Source: Lysobacter sp. cf310 (GTDB taxonomy: Bacteria; Pseudomonadota; Gammaproteobacteria; Xanthomonadales; Xanthomonadaceae). From it: a stretch of 64,000 bases of DNA. The stretch covers positions 369,215-433,214 of the forward strand of contig NZ_FOSS01000003.1 of assembly GCF_900114355.1 (NCBI RefSeq), in the 5' to 3' direction. The position numbers were made by a program, and so were the translations under genes. The notes below the pieces were generated by a model. That model was not told where the DNA came from and did no database searches. It saw only the letters and a list, made by a program, of their open reading frames with translations. Positions 50,464-59,738 of the stretch are shown here, in pieces; position 1 is the stretch's first letter, and each line of letters opens with the position of its first letter.

Positions 50464-53400
50464 TCAAGCCTGGCCCGGGCCGGTCGGATCGACCAGCGGC
50501 GTTTGATCGTCCTCGATCAGCTCGGCCGCGGCGCGCTCCTCGCGACGGGCGCGACGCGCGCGTTCGCGATAGTGCTCGTCGGAGCGGCGGTCGAGCAGGT
50601 CGTACACCACCGGGATCACCACCAGGGTCAGCAGGGTCGACACCAGCAGGCCGCCGATCACCGTGATCGCCATCGGCGAGCGCACTTCCGCGCCCTGCCC
50701 CGTGGCGATCGCCAGCGGCAGGAAGCCGAACAGCGTGCACAGCGTGGTCATGATGATGGGCCGCAGGCGCGAACGCGCGCCCTCGACCAGGGCATCGCGC
50801 TTGGCCACGCCCTGCTCGCGCAGCTGGTTGACCTTGTCGATCAGGATGATCGCGTTCTTCACCACCAGGCCGACCAGCAGGATCAGGCCGATGAACACCA
50901 CCACCGACACCGCCGAGTTGCTCAGCAGCAGCGCCAGCACCGCGCCGACCAGGGCCAGCGGGATGGTGAACAGGATCACGAACGGGTGCAGCAGCGATTC
51001 GAACTGCGAGGCCATCACCAGGTAGACCAGGAAGATCGCCAGGCCGAACGCGAACAGCAGCGAGTTGATCGATTGCTGCAGTTCCTCACCCTGACCGCCG
51101 ATGTGCATGCGCACGTCCGGCAGCGGGTTGTCGGCGACCATCTTCTGGACCTCGGCCACGGCGCCGCCGAGGTCGATGCCGCGCAGGTTGGCCGAGACGA
51201 TCGCCACCCGCACCTGGTCGGCGCGGTGGATCTCGCTGGGGCCGGTGGTGGAGATCACGTCGGCGACCGAATCCAGGGTCACCGGGCGGTTGCTGCCCGG
51301 ATTGACGATCAGGCGGCGGATGCTCTCGACCGAGGCGCGGTCGGCTTCGCGCGCCCGCACCAGCACGTCGATCTTGCGATCGCGGAAGCTGTAGCGGGTG
51401 GCGACGTCGCCGCGCACCTTCTTGACCACCACGTCGGCGATCTGGCGCGTGGTCAGGCCCAGCGCACCGGCGCGCTCCTGGTCGAAACGGATCTGGATCT
51501 CGGGGAAGCCCTGCTCCACCGTCGATTTGACGTCGGCGTAGTGCGGGTTGTCGCGCAGCATCGCGGCCACGCGCTGGCCGGCGCGCTGGATGGTCTCCAC
51601 GTCCTGGCCGCGCAACTCGATTTCCAGCGGCGTGGAGAACGAGAACAGCGCGGGGCGGCTGAAGTTGACCTGGGCGCTGGGATGGGCGCGCATGGTCTGA
51701 CGCAGACGCTCGGTCTCGGCGGCTTCGATCTGCTTGCTGCCGCCATCGGTCATCACGATGCTGAGCTTGCCGATGTTCTCGCCGCTCTCGGTCGGATTGG
51801 CGTCCAGACGCGTGCCGGCGCCGCTGACGCCGAATACGGTGGCGATGCCCGGATCCTTGGCGTGCTTCTGCTGGAGTTCGCTGACCAGCGCATCGGTCTC
51901 GCGCAGCGGCGTGCCCGGCGGCAGCTTGACCGTCATTTCGAAACGGTCCTGGGCCAGCTGCGGGATCAGGTCGGCGCCCAGCATCGGCACCGCCAGCAGG
52001 GTCAGCGCGAACGCGGCGGCGGCCGCGCCCAGCACCAGCCAGGGCCGGCGCATGGCGTTGGGCAGCAGGCGCATGTAGCCGGCTTCGGCGCGGCTGTACG
52101 GCCACATCGCGATGTCGCTGGCCTTGCGCATGATCGGACCGACCATGGCGACGATGCCGCGCCAGAGCCGCACGAAGAACCAGGCGATGCCGAAGAACAC
52201 GCCACGCCCCGCCACGCCCAAGCCATGCCCGGCGACGGCCAGCGGCTTCTGCAGCTTGGAATCGGGCTGCCAGCGCGGATGCGGCGCTTCCTCCGGGAAC
52301 GCCATCGGCGTGCGGTCCTTGAGCGCGCTCAGCATCGGGATCAGGGTCATCGACACGATCAGCGAGATGCCGATCGCCAGCGCCACGGTCAGGGCCTGAT
52401 CGCGGAACAGCTGGCCGGCGATGCCTTCGACGAACACCAGCGGCAGGAACACCGCGATCGTGGTCAGGGTCGAGGCGACCACGGCCATGCTGACTTCGCG
52501 GGTGCCGGTGACGGCGGCGTCGAAGATGCCCAGCCCGCGTTCTCGGGCTTTGGCGATGCTTTCCAGCACCACGATCGAGTCGTCCACCACCAGGCCGGTG
52601 GCCAGCGCCAGGCCGCCCAGCGACATCACGTTGAGGCTCAGCCCCAGGCGGTCCATGAAGAAGAAGGTGGTGACGATCGAGACCGGCAGCGACAGGCCGA
52701 CCACGAAGGTGCTCCAGCCGTCGCGCAGGAACAGGAAGATGATCAGGATCGCCAGCGCCGCGCCGATGATGCCGTCCTTCTTGACCTCGTAAATCGATTC
52801 GCGAATGAACTTGGACTGGTCGTCGATGGTGGTCAGCTCGACGTCCGGCGGGATCTGCGCCTTGAGCTGCTCCAGGCGGGCCTGGATCGCGTCGGCGGTG
52901 GCGACGGTGTTGGCGTCGCCCTCCTTATAGATGGCCAGCTCGACCGCTTCCTTGCCGCCCATGCGGATGATCGCCTCGCGCTCCTTATAGCCCTGGCGCA
53001 CCTCGGCGATGTCCTTCAGGCGCACCGGCATGCCGCCGGCGACCGAGGCGCTGGAACCGGAGTTGGCGCTCTGCACGGAGGCCGCTGCGGCCATCGCTGC
53101 CGCATCGCCGCTGGAGGCCGCGATCGCCGCCATCTGCGCGGCCGCGTCGGCGGCCGCGTTGCCGCCGCCGCTCTGGGTGGTGACCAGCATCTCGCGCATT
53201 TCCGGCACGCTGGCGAACTGGTTGACGGTGCGCACCAGATAACGCTGCGAACCTTCTTCCAGGCGGCCGCCGGAGATGTTGATGTTCTCCTGCTGCAGGC
53301 GCTGGATCACGGTGTCGATCGGCAGGTTCAGCTGGGCCAGCTTCTGCTGGTCGATGTCGACCTGGATCTCGTCCTCCAGACCACCGCCGACCTTGACCGC

Positions 53401-53967
53401 GGCGACGCCGTCGACCGGTTCCAGCTTCTTCTTCAGATCGTCGTCGGCGTAGCGGCGCAGCGCGGTGAGCTGGCGCACCGAATCGCCGTCGGTCTTGGCC
53501 GACAGCGCCAGGCGCAGTATCGGCTCGGTCGAGGGATTGAAGCGCAGCAGCACCGGGGCCTTGGCCTCCAGAGGCAGCTGCAGCACTTCCATCTTGTCGC
53601 GCACCTCCAGGCTGGCCTGGTCCATGTCGGTGCCCCAGGCGAACTCGAGCACGACGTCGCTCTGGCCGGTACGCGAGACCGACTTGAGCTTGCGCAGGCC
53701 CTTGACCACGCCCACGGCCTCTTCGACCGGCTCGGAGATCAGGGTTTCGATTTCCGACGGCGCCGCACCGGTGTACTCGGTGCGCACGGTCAGGGTCGGA
53801 TAGCTCAGATCGGGCAGCAGGTTGACCTTGAGGGCGCGCAGCGCGATGAAGCCGAACAGGAGGAAGGTGATCGTCACCATCGCCACCGTGACCCGGCGGC
53901 GTGTGGAGAATTCGACCAAATTGAAGGAGCCGCCCTCGTGGGCGTGATTCTTGGAAGCCGGGGTCAC
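50464..53967 (-). CDS. RND efflux permease (first permease, with Ala/Ser-rich insert)
   Basis: A 1167-aa RND transporter, longer than the usual 1030-1060. Seen: VEFSTRRRVTVAMVT start, PDLSYPTLTVRTEYTGAAPSEIE, TM4 GLVVDDSIVVLES with both Asp (D462, D463), and the C-terminal half in standard order. Two insertions explain the length: an Ala/Ser/Gly-rich one at 264-312 (53032-53178) within the first periplasmic domain, and one at about 545-640 in the middle, containing extra hydrophobic stretches (GLGVAGRGVFFGIAWFFV). It lies between the adaptor (15 bp) and the second permease. Confidence 0.9.
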   Translation of the reverse strand: MTPASKNHAHEGGSFNLVEFSTRRRVTVAMVTITFLLFGFIALRALKVNLLPDLSYPTLTVRTEYTGAAPSEIETLISEPVEEAVGVVKGLRKLKSVSRTGQSDVVLEFAWGTDMDQASLEVRDKMEVLQLPLEAKAPVLLRFNPSTEPILRLALSAKTDGDSVRQLTALRRYADDDLKKKLEPVDGVAAVKVGGGLEDEIQVDIDQQKLAQLNLPIDTVIQRLQQENINISGGRLEEGSQRYLVRTVNQFASVPEMREMLVTTQSGGGNAAADAAAQMAAIAASSGDAAAMAAAASVQSANSGSSASVAGGMPVRLKDIAEVRQGYKEREAIIRMGGKEAVELAIYKEGDANTVATADAIQARLEQLKAQIPPDVELTTIDDQSKFIRESIYEVKKDGIIGAALAILIIFLFLRDGWSTFVVGLSLPVSIVTTFFFMDRLGLSLNVMSLGGLALATGLVVDDSIVVLESIAKARERGLGIFDAAVTGTREVSMAVVASTLTTIAVFLPLVFVEGIAGQLFRDQALTVALAIGISLIVSMTLIPMLSALKDRTPMAFPEEAPHPRWQPDSKLQKPLAVAGHGLGVAGRGVFFGIAWFFVRLWRGIVAMVGPIMRKASDIAMWPYSRAEAGYMRLLPNAMRRPWLVLGAAAAAFALTLLAVPMLGADLIPQLAQDRFEMTVKLPPGTPLRETDALVSELQQKHAKDPGIATVFGVSGAGTRLDANPTESGENIGKLSIVMTDGGSKQIEAAETERLRQTMRAHPSAQVNFSRPALFSFSTPLEIELRGQDVETIQRAGQRVAAMLRDNPHYADVKSTVEQGFPEIQIRFDQERAGALGLTTRQIADVVVKKVRGDVATRYSFRDRKIDVLVRAREADRASVESIRRLIVNPGSNRPVTLDSVADVISTTGPSEIHRADQVRVAIVSANLRGIDLGGAVAEVQKMVADNPLPDVRMHIGGQGEELQQSINSLLFAFGLAIFLVYLVMASQFESLLHPFVILFTIPLALVGAVLALLLSNSAVSVVVFIGLILLVGLVVKNAIILIDKVNQLREQGVAKRDALVEGARSRLRPIIMTTLCTLFGFLPLAIATGQGAEVRSPMAITVIGGLLVSTLLTLVVIPVVYDLLDRRSDEHYRERARRARREERAAAELIEDDQTPLVDPTGPGQA

Positions 53968-53982
53968 GGTGCGTCTCCGCCC

Positions 53983-55110
53983 TTACTGCTTCGGCTTATC
54001 GGATTTCTCGGCGGACGCGACCTGCTTGGGCGCGTTCTTGCCGATCAGCTGCACCAGCGTGCCGTCGCGCAGCGCGGTCTTGCCCGCCACCACGACCTGA
54101 TCGCCTTGCTTGATGCCGGCGCGCACTTCGGCCCATTCGCCGTCGAGGTAGCCCAGCTTGACCGGCACCCGCGCGGCCTTGGCGTTGCGGATCACGAACA
54201 CCGCCGAATCGCCCTCGTCCTCCAGCAACGCGATGCGCGGCACCACGAGGGCGTCGGCGCGGTTGTCGTAGTCGATGCGGATGCGGCCGAACATGCCGGG
54301 CTGCAGGGTGCCGCCGCCTTCGAAGCTGCAGACCACGCGGAAGGTGCCGCTGCCCGAATCGACCACCGGGGCGACGCGGTCGACCGTGCCCTGGAATACC
54401 TTGCCCGGCAGCGCGTCCACCGCAAGCTGCACCGGCAGGCCGGCCTTGAGCGTGGCCAGCTCGCGCTCGGGGACGTTGAGCGTGGCCTCCAGGCGCGAGG
54501 TGTCGACGATGCGGAAGATCGGGGTGTTGATCTGGACGAAGTTGCCGGTCTTGATCGAACGCGAGGCGATCACGCCGGAGATCGGCGCCTGCACGTTGGC
54601 GTAGGACAGCTCCAGATTGGCCAGACGGTTGGCGGCGCGCGCGTTTTCCAGGTCGTAGCGCAGCTGGTCGTTGTCGTTGGCGCTGAGCAGGCGCTGCTCG
54701 GCCAGTTGCTTGGAACGGGCGAAGTTGGCCTCGAGCTTGCGCATCTGCGCCGAGGTCTGGGCGGCCTGCAGCTCCGAGCGCGCCGAATCCAGGCGCACCA
54801 GGGTCTGGCCGGCGTGCACGATCTGGCCTTCCTCGGCCATCACGTTCAGGGCCACGCCCGAGGTCTTGGCGACCACCTGGGACTCGGCGCGGGCCTCCAG
54901 AGGGGCGGTGCCGGTATAGCTGGCGGCGATCGCCCGGCGCGAGGCCAGGGCGACTTCGACCGGGACGGCGTCGGGCGCCTTCTGTTCCTTGGCCTGGGCC
55001 TCGCCGGCCCCGCCACCGCCCTTGCAGGCCGTCAGGGCCAGGGCGCAGGACAGCGCAAGGAGTGCGACGCGGGCGGCCCCGGCCTGACGGAATGTGGTGT
55101 TTTGACGCAT
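53983..55110 (-). CDS. RND periplasmic adaptor (membrane fusion lipoprotein)
   Basis: A 375-aa adaptor of the HlyD/MFP type. Seen: lipoprotein signal with LTAC (Cys29), a split lipoyl domain, a coiled-coil hairpin (about 110-175: SARSELQAAQTSAQMRKLEANF), and C-terminal beta-barrel and proximal domains. First gene of the three-gene pump operon; it links the permeases with an outer-membrane channel. Start is the first ATG giving a signal peptide. Confidence 0.92.
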   Translation of the reverse strand: MRQNTTFRQAGAARVALLALSCALALTACKGGGGAGEAQAKEQKAPDAVPVEVALASRRAIAASYTGTAPLEARAESQVVAKTSGVALNVMAEEGQIVHAGQTLVRLDSARSELQAAQTSAQMRKLEANFARSKQLAEQRLLSANDNDQLRYDLENARAANRLANLELSYANVQAPISGVIASRSIKTGNFVQINTPIFRIVDTSRLEATLNVPERELATLKAGLPVQLAVDALPGKVFQGTVDRVAPVVDSGSGTFRVVCSFEGGGTLQPGMFGRIRIDYDNRADALVVPRIALLEDEGDSAVFVIRNAKAARVPVKLGYLDGEWAEVRAGIKQGDQVVVAGKTALRDGTLVQLIGKNAPKQVASAEKSDKPKQ

Positions 55111-55427
55111 TTCAGACGACCCCGATGGCTGAACTTGCTAGCTGGAACCGGCGCTTGTGCCGGTGTTGTATATAGGTATATCACCCGCCTCCGAAATCGC
55201 ATCCGCCGAAGGTCATGGTGACTGCCGCCATGCCCCTGGCACGCCGACCGGCAAACAGGACAACGTGCGACGCGCGCCTCATCGGCACACCCTGTGTATG
55301 CGATGCGGTCAGGGACGACTTCGTTGCATCCGCATCGCGGGCTATACTTGCGGACTTATGCGCGGTCGTGACCGTGCACAGCCAGCTACAACTCTTTCGC
55401 TAGCCATTCGAGATTGCGGATTACGAC
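55111..55427. other. Divergent region between the pump and the cytochrome genes
   Basis: 317 bp. An AT-rich core with GTATATAGGTATATC (55167-55181), near the pump's promoter, and a sigma-70-type promoter for the cytochromes at 55321-55349. The GTATAT-AG-GTATAT pattern could be a repressor or RNA polymerase site. No gene seen. Confidence 0.5.
55321..55349 (+). promoter_or_regulatory. Putative promoter of the cytochrome c pair
   Basis: TTCGTT (55321), 17-base spacer, TATACT (55344-55349), about 80 bases before the first cytochrome start. Confidence 0.5.
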
Positions 55428-55835
55428 ATGATGCGACCGCTGACGATCGCCGCCTGCTTTGCCCTGACCATCGCCGCCGCACTGGCCGCGAATGCCGAGG
55501 ACAAGGCTCCGGCCGCCACTCCCGCCGCTCCGGCCGCGGCCACCGCCGCCCCGGCTCCCGCCGCCAAGGCGCCGGCCATCAAGGGCAACGCCGACACGGG
55601 TCGCCAGCTCACCTACACCTGCCAGGGCTGCCACGGCGTCACCGGCTACAAGAACGCCTATCCGAACTATCACGTGCCGAAGATCGTCGGCCAGTCGGAG
55701 GTCTACCTGGCCAATGCGCTGACCGAATACAAGAAGGGCACCCGCAAGCATCCGACGATGCAGGCGCAGGCGCAGAGCTTCTCGGATCAGGACATCGCCG
55801 ATATCGCCGCCTTCCTTTCGACCGCGAAGCAGTGA
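55428..55835 (+). CDS. Periplasmic class-I cytochrome c
   Basis: A 135-aa cytochrome. Seen: signal peptide (about 1-23, ending ANA), an Ala/Pro linker (28-50), heme-binding CQGCH at 65-69, and a probable distal Met (HPTM, M111). It is one of the short c-type cytochromes near c5/c4 forms; electron carrier in the periplasm. It precedes a second cytochrome by 11 bp. The start has a second Met directly after it. Confidence 0.9.
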   Translation: MMRPLTIAACFALTIAAALAANAEDKAPAATPAAPAAATAAPAPAAKAPAIKGNADTGRQLTYTCQGCHGVTGYKNAYPNYHVPKIVGQSEVYLANALTEYKKGTRKHPTMQAQAQSFSDQDIADIAAFLSTAKQ

Positions 55836-55846
55836 GCAGCCGCCCC

Positions 55847-56281
55847 ATGACGACCAAGCACCTCGCCATCGCCCTGTTCGCCGCGCTCGCCGTGTCCGCC
55901 TGCTCGCAGGGCGACACCCCGGCCGAGCATTCCTCCGCCGACCGCGCCGAAGGCCACACCTCCTCCTCGTCCGGCCTGCCGGCCGGCCACATCGCCGCCG
56001 GCGAGAAGTTGGCCAGCACCAAGGGCGCGGCCACCGGCCAGTCCTGCGTGGACTGCCACGGCGCCGAAGGCAATGCCCCGATCGACGCCACCTACCCCAA
56101 GCTCGGCGGCCAGTACCACGACTACATCGCGCACTCGCTGCAGATGTACCGCGACGGCGACCGCGAGAATTCGACGATGGCGAGCCAGGCCAAGCCCCTG
56201 ACCGACCAGCAGATCGCCGACCTCGCCGCCTACTTCGGTTCGCGCGAAAGCAAGCTGCACGATCTGCATAACGTGCATTGA
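55847..56281 (+). CDS. Lipoprotein cytochrome c
   Basis: A 144-aa cytochrome with a lipoprotein signal (VSAC, Cys19), a Ser/Gly linker, CVDCH at 67-71 and distal Met near 111 (ENSTM). It is anchored to a membrane by lipid and would pass electrons with the soluble cytochrome encoded just upstream. Downstream is a strong terminator. The start ATG is the first with a proper signal peptide. Confidence 0.88.
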   Translation: MTTKHLAIALFAALAVSACSQGDTPAEHSSADRAEGHTSSSSGLPAGHIAAGEKLASTKGAATGQSCVDCHGAEGNAPIDATYPKLGGQYHDYIAHSLQMYRDGDRENSTMASQAKPLTDQQIADLAAYFGSRESKLHDLHNVH

Positions 56282-56300
56282 TTCAGGCGCACCCGATAGC

Positions 56301-56332
56301 AAAAAGGCCCGCTTCGGCGGGCCTTTTTTTTG
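56301..56332 (+). terminator. Intrinsic terminator, near-symmetric
   Basis: AAAAAGGCCCGC-TTCG-GCGGGCCTTTTTTTT: perfect stem with T-tract on the plus strand and A-tract on the left, so it can serve both strands. Confidence 0.92.
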
Positions 56333-56409
56333 GGAGTGAGGAGTGCGGAGCGAGCGACCGGCGCTCCTCGTTACTCACTGCTCACTGCTCACTACTCACT
56401 TCTCGCTCC
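56331..56409. repeat. GAGTGAG/CTCACTG repeat with inverted halves
   Basis: Four tandem 7-bp units CTCACTG/CTCACTA/CTCACTT (56374-56401) face the complementary GAGTGAGGAGTG (56334-56345), allowing a long imperfect stem. It lies between convergent transcripts. The pattern is recalled from related genomes; a second copy is not seen here. Confidence 0.6.
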
Positions 56410-58097
56410 TAGCCCCCAGGCTTCACGCTGCCATTGTCCTCCTGCAGGCCGGGCTTGAACGGAATGTCCGGCGGCGGGCGCGCGATCGCGGGCTGCTCGT
56501 TGAGGTTGGGGTCGTTGATGCTGCAGGCGCCGCCCAGGGCCAGCAGCGAGACGCCGCAGACGATGCTCTTGGTGGTGCCCGGAATCGGGATAGCGACTTC
56601 CTTGAAGCCCTTGCGCACCCACTCCTGCAGCAGGGTCTCGTTGGGCCGCCAGTACTTGTCGAACGCGGTCGGCTCGTAATCGTTGGGCTTGCGCCGCAGC
56701 CAGGTGCCGGCGCGGTCGATGTTTTTGATTTCCTGGGTGATCGTGCCCGGCGGGAAGCCCGGCGAGGCCGAGCCCGGCTGCGGCGCCAGGCGCACGCTGC
56801 CGTCGCTGTTGAACAGGCCCGGCTTTTCGCCGCGCTGGCCGCCCGGGACGTTGCGTGTGGACTGCCCCCAATCGTCGCCGCGCCGCGGCGTGGCGATGCT
56901 GCCCGGCGCCGGCGTCGGCTTGGGACCGGCACCGCCGGCGCTCGCGGCCGGACGCGTGCCGCTGGGGCTGGGCGTACCGGCGGTGCTGGGCGCGGTGGCC
57001 GGGGCGGAACTGGTGGCGGGCGTGGTGGCGGGCGCGCTGGACGAGGCGGCGGGCACGGTGGCCGCGGCCGTGCTCGCGGCCGCCGCCGCGGGTGCCGGGA
57101 TGTCGCGGGTGCGCACGTTCGGGGTGGCCGCGCTCAGCTGCGGCGCGGCGGTGGTCGGGGTCGGCAGCGCGCGCACCGGCGCGCGCTGCAACGGTGCCGG
57201 CACTTCACGCGCAGCGACCTCGGGCAAACGCGCGCTCAAAGACGGCGCGGCGAGTTCGCGCTGCGGCAGTTCACGCCGGATCGGCTGCACCGGCTCGGAC
57301 ACGTCGGCCTGGCGCACCTGCTGGGTCGGCGCGGACAACTCCGGCACCACGATCGCGGTCTCGGTGCGGCGCTTGGTCGGCGGCAGGGTGAACACCGTGG
57401 TATCCGGCGGGCTGGGCACCGGCTCGCTTACCGCCACCGGCTGCTCCACCGTCGGCGGCGGCAGCTGCGGCTCGGGTACGTCGCGCTGCGGGATGTCGGG
57501 CGCGGCCGCTTCCAGGGTCGGCGTCGGCAGCGCCGGCGAGGCGATGCTGGCGCTCGCCGACGCGGCCGCCTCGGCCGGCGCAGGCGCGGCCTGGGCCGCG
57601 GATTCCTGCGGTTGCTCGCTGGGCTGGTCGGGACCGCCACCGGGCTCCTCCGGCGTGCCCACGCCGATGTACTCGACCTGGACCACGGTCTCGCCTTCGG
57701 GCGGCGGCGCCGGCGTGCCCAGGAACTGCAGGTACATCAGCCACAGCAGCAGGCCGCCGAAGAACAAATGCCACAACAGGGTGACCACGACCGCGAACCA
57801 GTGCACGCCGCGGGTCTCGCGCTCCGGCGGCTGCCATTGCTGGCGCCACAGGGTCGCGAAGGCCTGCCAGCGGTTGAGGTCGCCGACCCGGCGCGGCGGC
57901 TGCGCGAGCGGCCGCTGCAGCAGTTGCTCGACGATGGAATCGGCAGGCGCGCCGGTCACCCGGCCGATGCGTTCGCCCATCGCGGCGAACCAGCTCGCCC
58001 AACCGGGCGGGAATTCGCCGGGCTTGAGCGAATCGCGGCGCACATTCAGGCGTAGCCTGCGTTGCAGGGCTTCGATGAGTGCGGCGGCGGAATACAT
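56409..58097 (-). CDS. Pro/Ala-rich single-pass membrane protein
   Basis: A 562-aa protein with a cytoplasmic N-terminus (1-98), one membrane helix (101-126: [21 protein letters not shown]), a long low-complexity Pro/Ala/Ser/Thr linker (130-420), and a conserved-looking C-terminal part (430-562) with Trp and a [13 protein letters not shown] hydrophobic patch. The layout is TonB-like (anchor, Pro-rich spacer across the periplasm, end domain), but the TonB C-terminal signature is not seen. Repeats of P-x-P in the linker. It follows nfuA by 19 bp on the minus strand. Confidence 0.75.
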   Translation of the reverse strand: MYSAAALIEALQRRLRLNVRRDSLKPGEFPPGWASWFAAMGERIGRVTGAPADSIVEQLLQRPLAQPPRRVGDLNRWQAFATLWRQQWQPPERETRGVHWFAVVVTLLWHLFFGGLLLWLMYLQFLGTPAPPPEGETVVQVEYIGVGTPEEPGGGPDQPSEQPQESAAQAAPAPAEAAASASASIASPALPTPTLEAAAPDIPQRDVPEPQLPPPTVEQPVAVSEPVPSPPDTTVFTLPPTKRRTETAIVVPELSAPTQQVRQADVSEPVQPIRRELPQRELAAPSLSARLPEVAAREVPAPLQRAPVRALPTPTTAAPQLSAATPNVRTRDIPAPAAAAASTAAATVPAASSSAPATTPATSSAPATAPSTAGTPSPSGTRPAASAGGAGPKPTPAPGSIATPRRGDDWGQSTRNVPGGQRGEKPGLFNSDGSVRLAPQPGSASPGFPPGTITQEIKNIDRAGTWLRRKPNDYEPTAFDKYWRPNETLLQEWVRKGFKEVAIPIPGTTKSIVCGVSLLALGGACSINDPNLNEQPAIARPPPDIPFKPGLQEDNGSVKPGG

Positions 58098-58116
58098 CTA
58101 CGGCGCCGCGCCAGGC

Positions 58117-58713
58117 TCAGGCCGCGGTGTCGCGCGGGATGTAGGGCGCCGCGCCGGTGTCGTGGTCGGTGGCGTCGCGCACCGCGGTCACGCCGGGCAC
58201 CTTGCTCATCAGGGTCTTTTCGATGCCCTGCTTGAGGGTGACATCGGCCATGCCGCAGCCGTGGCAGCCGCCGCCGAAGCGCAGCAGCACCACGCCGTCG
58301 GCGGTCACTTCCTGCACCGACACGTGGCCGCGATGTTCGGCCAGCTGCGGATTGATCTCGTGCTCGACCAGCCAATGCACGCGCTCGACCAGCGAGGCCG
58401 ACTCGGTCGGCGCCTCGCCCTTGATCTTGGGCGCGCGGATCTGCAGCTGGCCGCCGGTGGCCATGGTTTCGTAGTCGATCTCGGCGCCGTCCAGGTAACG
58501 CACGCTGACCGCTTCCAGCCACAGGGTGAACCCGTCGCAGTCGATCGCCCATTCGTCGCCGGCCAGGTCGCCGGGCTCGGCGAACTCCAGGCGCACGTCG
58601 GCGCGCGGCGTGCCCGCGTGCACCGCCGACAGCTTCACGCCCAGGCCGGGCAGCGCCTCGCGCTCGATCAGCTTGCGGAAATGGGTCTGCGCGGATTCGG
58701 AAATGTTGATCAT
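58117..58713 (-). CDS. nfuA: Fe/S biogenesis protein NfuA
   Basis: A 198-aa protein with an N-terminal A-type domain lacking the Cys triad (1-95) and a C-terminal NifU domain with CHGC (C150, C153). NfuA homodimers carry a 4Fe-4S cluster between the CxxC pairs and hand it to apo-proteins such as aconitase under oxidative stress. Start [12 protein letters not shown] is typical. Upstream of the Pro/Ala-rich membrane gene; the functional link is unclear. Confidence 0.95.
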   Translation of the reverse strand: MINISESAQTHFRKLIEREALPGLGVKLSAVHAGTPRADVRLEFAEPGDLAGDEWAIDCDGFTLWLEAVSVRYLDGAEIDYETMATGGQLQIRAPKIKGEAPTESASLVERVHWLVEHEINPQLAEHRGHVSVQEVTADGVVLLRFGGGCHGCGMADVTLKQGIEKTLMSKVPGVTAVRDATDHDTGAAPYIPRDTAA

Positions 58714-58842
58714 GGGGCTATTCTAGCGGGGTCCGTGTCACGTGAAGACACACCCCGACGGCCGCGGCGGCCGCTGTTGCGAGTTCCATTCAGGCAAGCC
58801 CGAACGGCCCCGCAGCCCAGCCCCGCAAGGAGCGCAAGTCCG

Positions 58843-59184
58843 ATGAACGATCTGATCCCCCTCGCCCAGGCGCATTGCCTGGCCCGCCGCGGCAGCGAAC
58901 ACCGCCTCAGCGAGGCGCGCGTGCGCGAACTGCTGCCGGAAGTGCCGGGCTGGGAGCTGGCCGAAGACGGCCACGCGCTGGTGCGCACCTTCCGCTTCGA
59001 CGACTATTACCGCACCATGGCCTTCGTGAACGCGCTGGCCTTCATGGCCCATCGCGAGGACCACCACCCCGACCTGGGCGTGCATTACGACCGTTGCGTG
59101 GTGCGTTATTCCACCCACGACGTCGGCGGGCTCAGCGAGAACGACTTCATCTGCGCCGCCAAAGCCGACGCCCTCACCGGTTGA
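58843..59184 (+). CDS. phhB: Pterin-4a-carbinolamine dehydratase
   Basis: A 113-aa enzyme that dehydrates 4a-hydroxytetrahydrobiopterin, supporting pterin recycling. Seen: the family's EDHHPD motif (72-77) and H81, corresponding to the active-site His residues, with [10 protein letters not shown]. Start follows AAGGAG. No phenylalanine hydroxylase is next to it. Confidence 0.92.
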   Translation: MNDLIPLAQAHCLARRGSEHRLSEARVRELLPEVPGWELAEDGHALVRTFRFDDYYRTMAFVNALAFMAHREDHHPDLGVHYDRCVVRYSTHDVGGLSENDFICAAKADALTG

Positions 59185-59192
59185 CCGCCGCC

Positions 59193-59624
59193 ATGACCAG
59201 CCCCGTTTCGTTCCCTTCCCTGCGCATCGTGGCCGCGACCGTGGCCCTGTGCGCGTCGCTCGCGGCCTGCAAGAAGCCGGCCGAGGAACCCATCATCCGC
59301 TCCACCGAGCCGCTCGCGGTGAGCACGCCGCCGCCCGCGTATCCGATGGAATTGGGCTGCGAGGACATCGGCGGCACGACCGTGCTCAAGGTCGTCATCG
59401 GGGTCGAGGGCAAACCCACCGACATCCGCATCGTCCAAACCAGCAAGACCAAGCAGCTCGACGACGCCGCGGTCGCGGCGGTACGCGGCTGGACCTTCCG
59501 CGCCGCCACCCGCGCCGGCAAGCCCACGCCGGTCTCGATCCAGGTGCCGGTGACCTTCGCCCCGCCGGCCGTGCGGCCGGAATCGTGCTTCGTGTACGAC
59601 GAGGAAAAGAAGAACAAGCTCTGA
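59193..59624 (+). CDS. Lipoprotein with TonB-C-terminal-like domain
   Basis: A 143-aa lipoprotein (LAAC signal, Cys26) with a TonB C-terminal-like fold at about 45-130 (CEDIGGTTVLKVVIGVEGKP..., DDAAVAAVRGWTFRAAT). Unlike TonB it has no membrane anchor, no Pro-rich spacer. It is 8 bp after phhB on the same strand. Function is unknown; it may be a TonB-family relative acting in the periplasm. Confidence 0.8.
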   Translation: MTSPVSFPSLRIVAATVALCASLAACKKPAEEPIIRSTEPLAVSTPPPAYPMELGCEDIGGTTVLKVVIGVEGKPTDIRIVQTSKTKQLDDAAVAAVRGWTFRAATRAGKPTPVSIQVPVTFAPPAVRPESCFVYDEEKKNKL

Positions 59625-59738
59625 GTGCAGGCCGCAGGCGAGTCGCAAGGCTGTGCGGCGGATGGCGCACGGCCCTGCCCTTGCGCACCGATACTTGTTC
59701 GCCTCACGCCGCCACACGCTCCCGGGAGCCGCGCCGCC

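Noticed and set aside
50116-55221. 1701-codon frame antisense to the pump genes
   Set aside because: Shadow of the RND genes with Asp/His/Arg/Gln-rich low-complexity product; no start signal.
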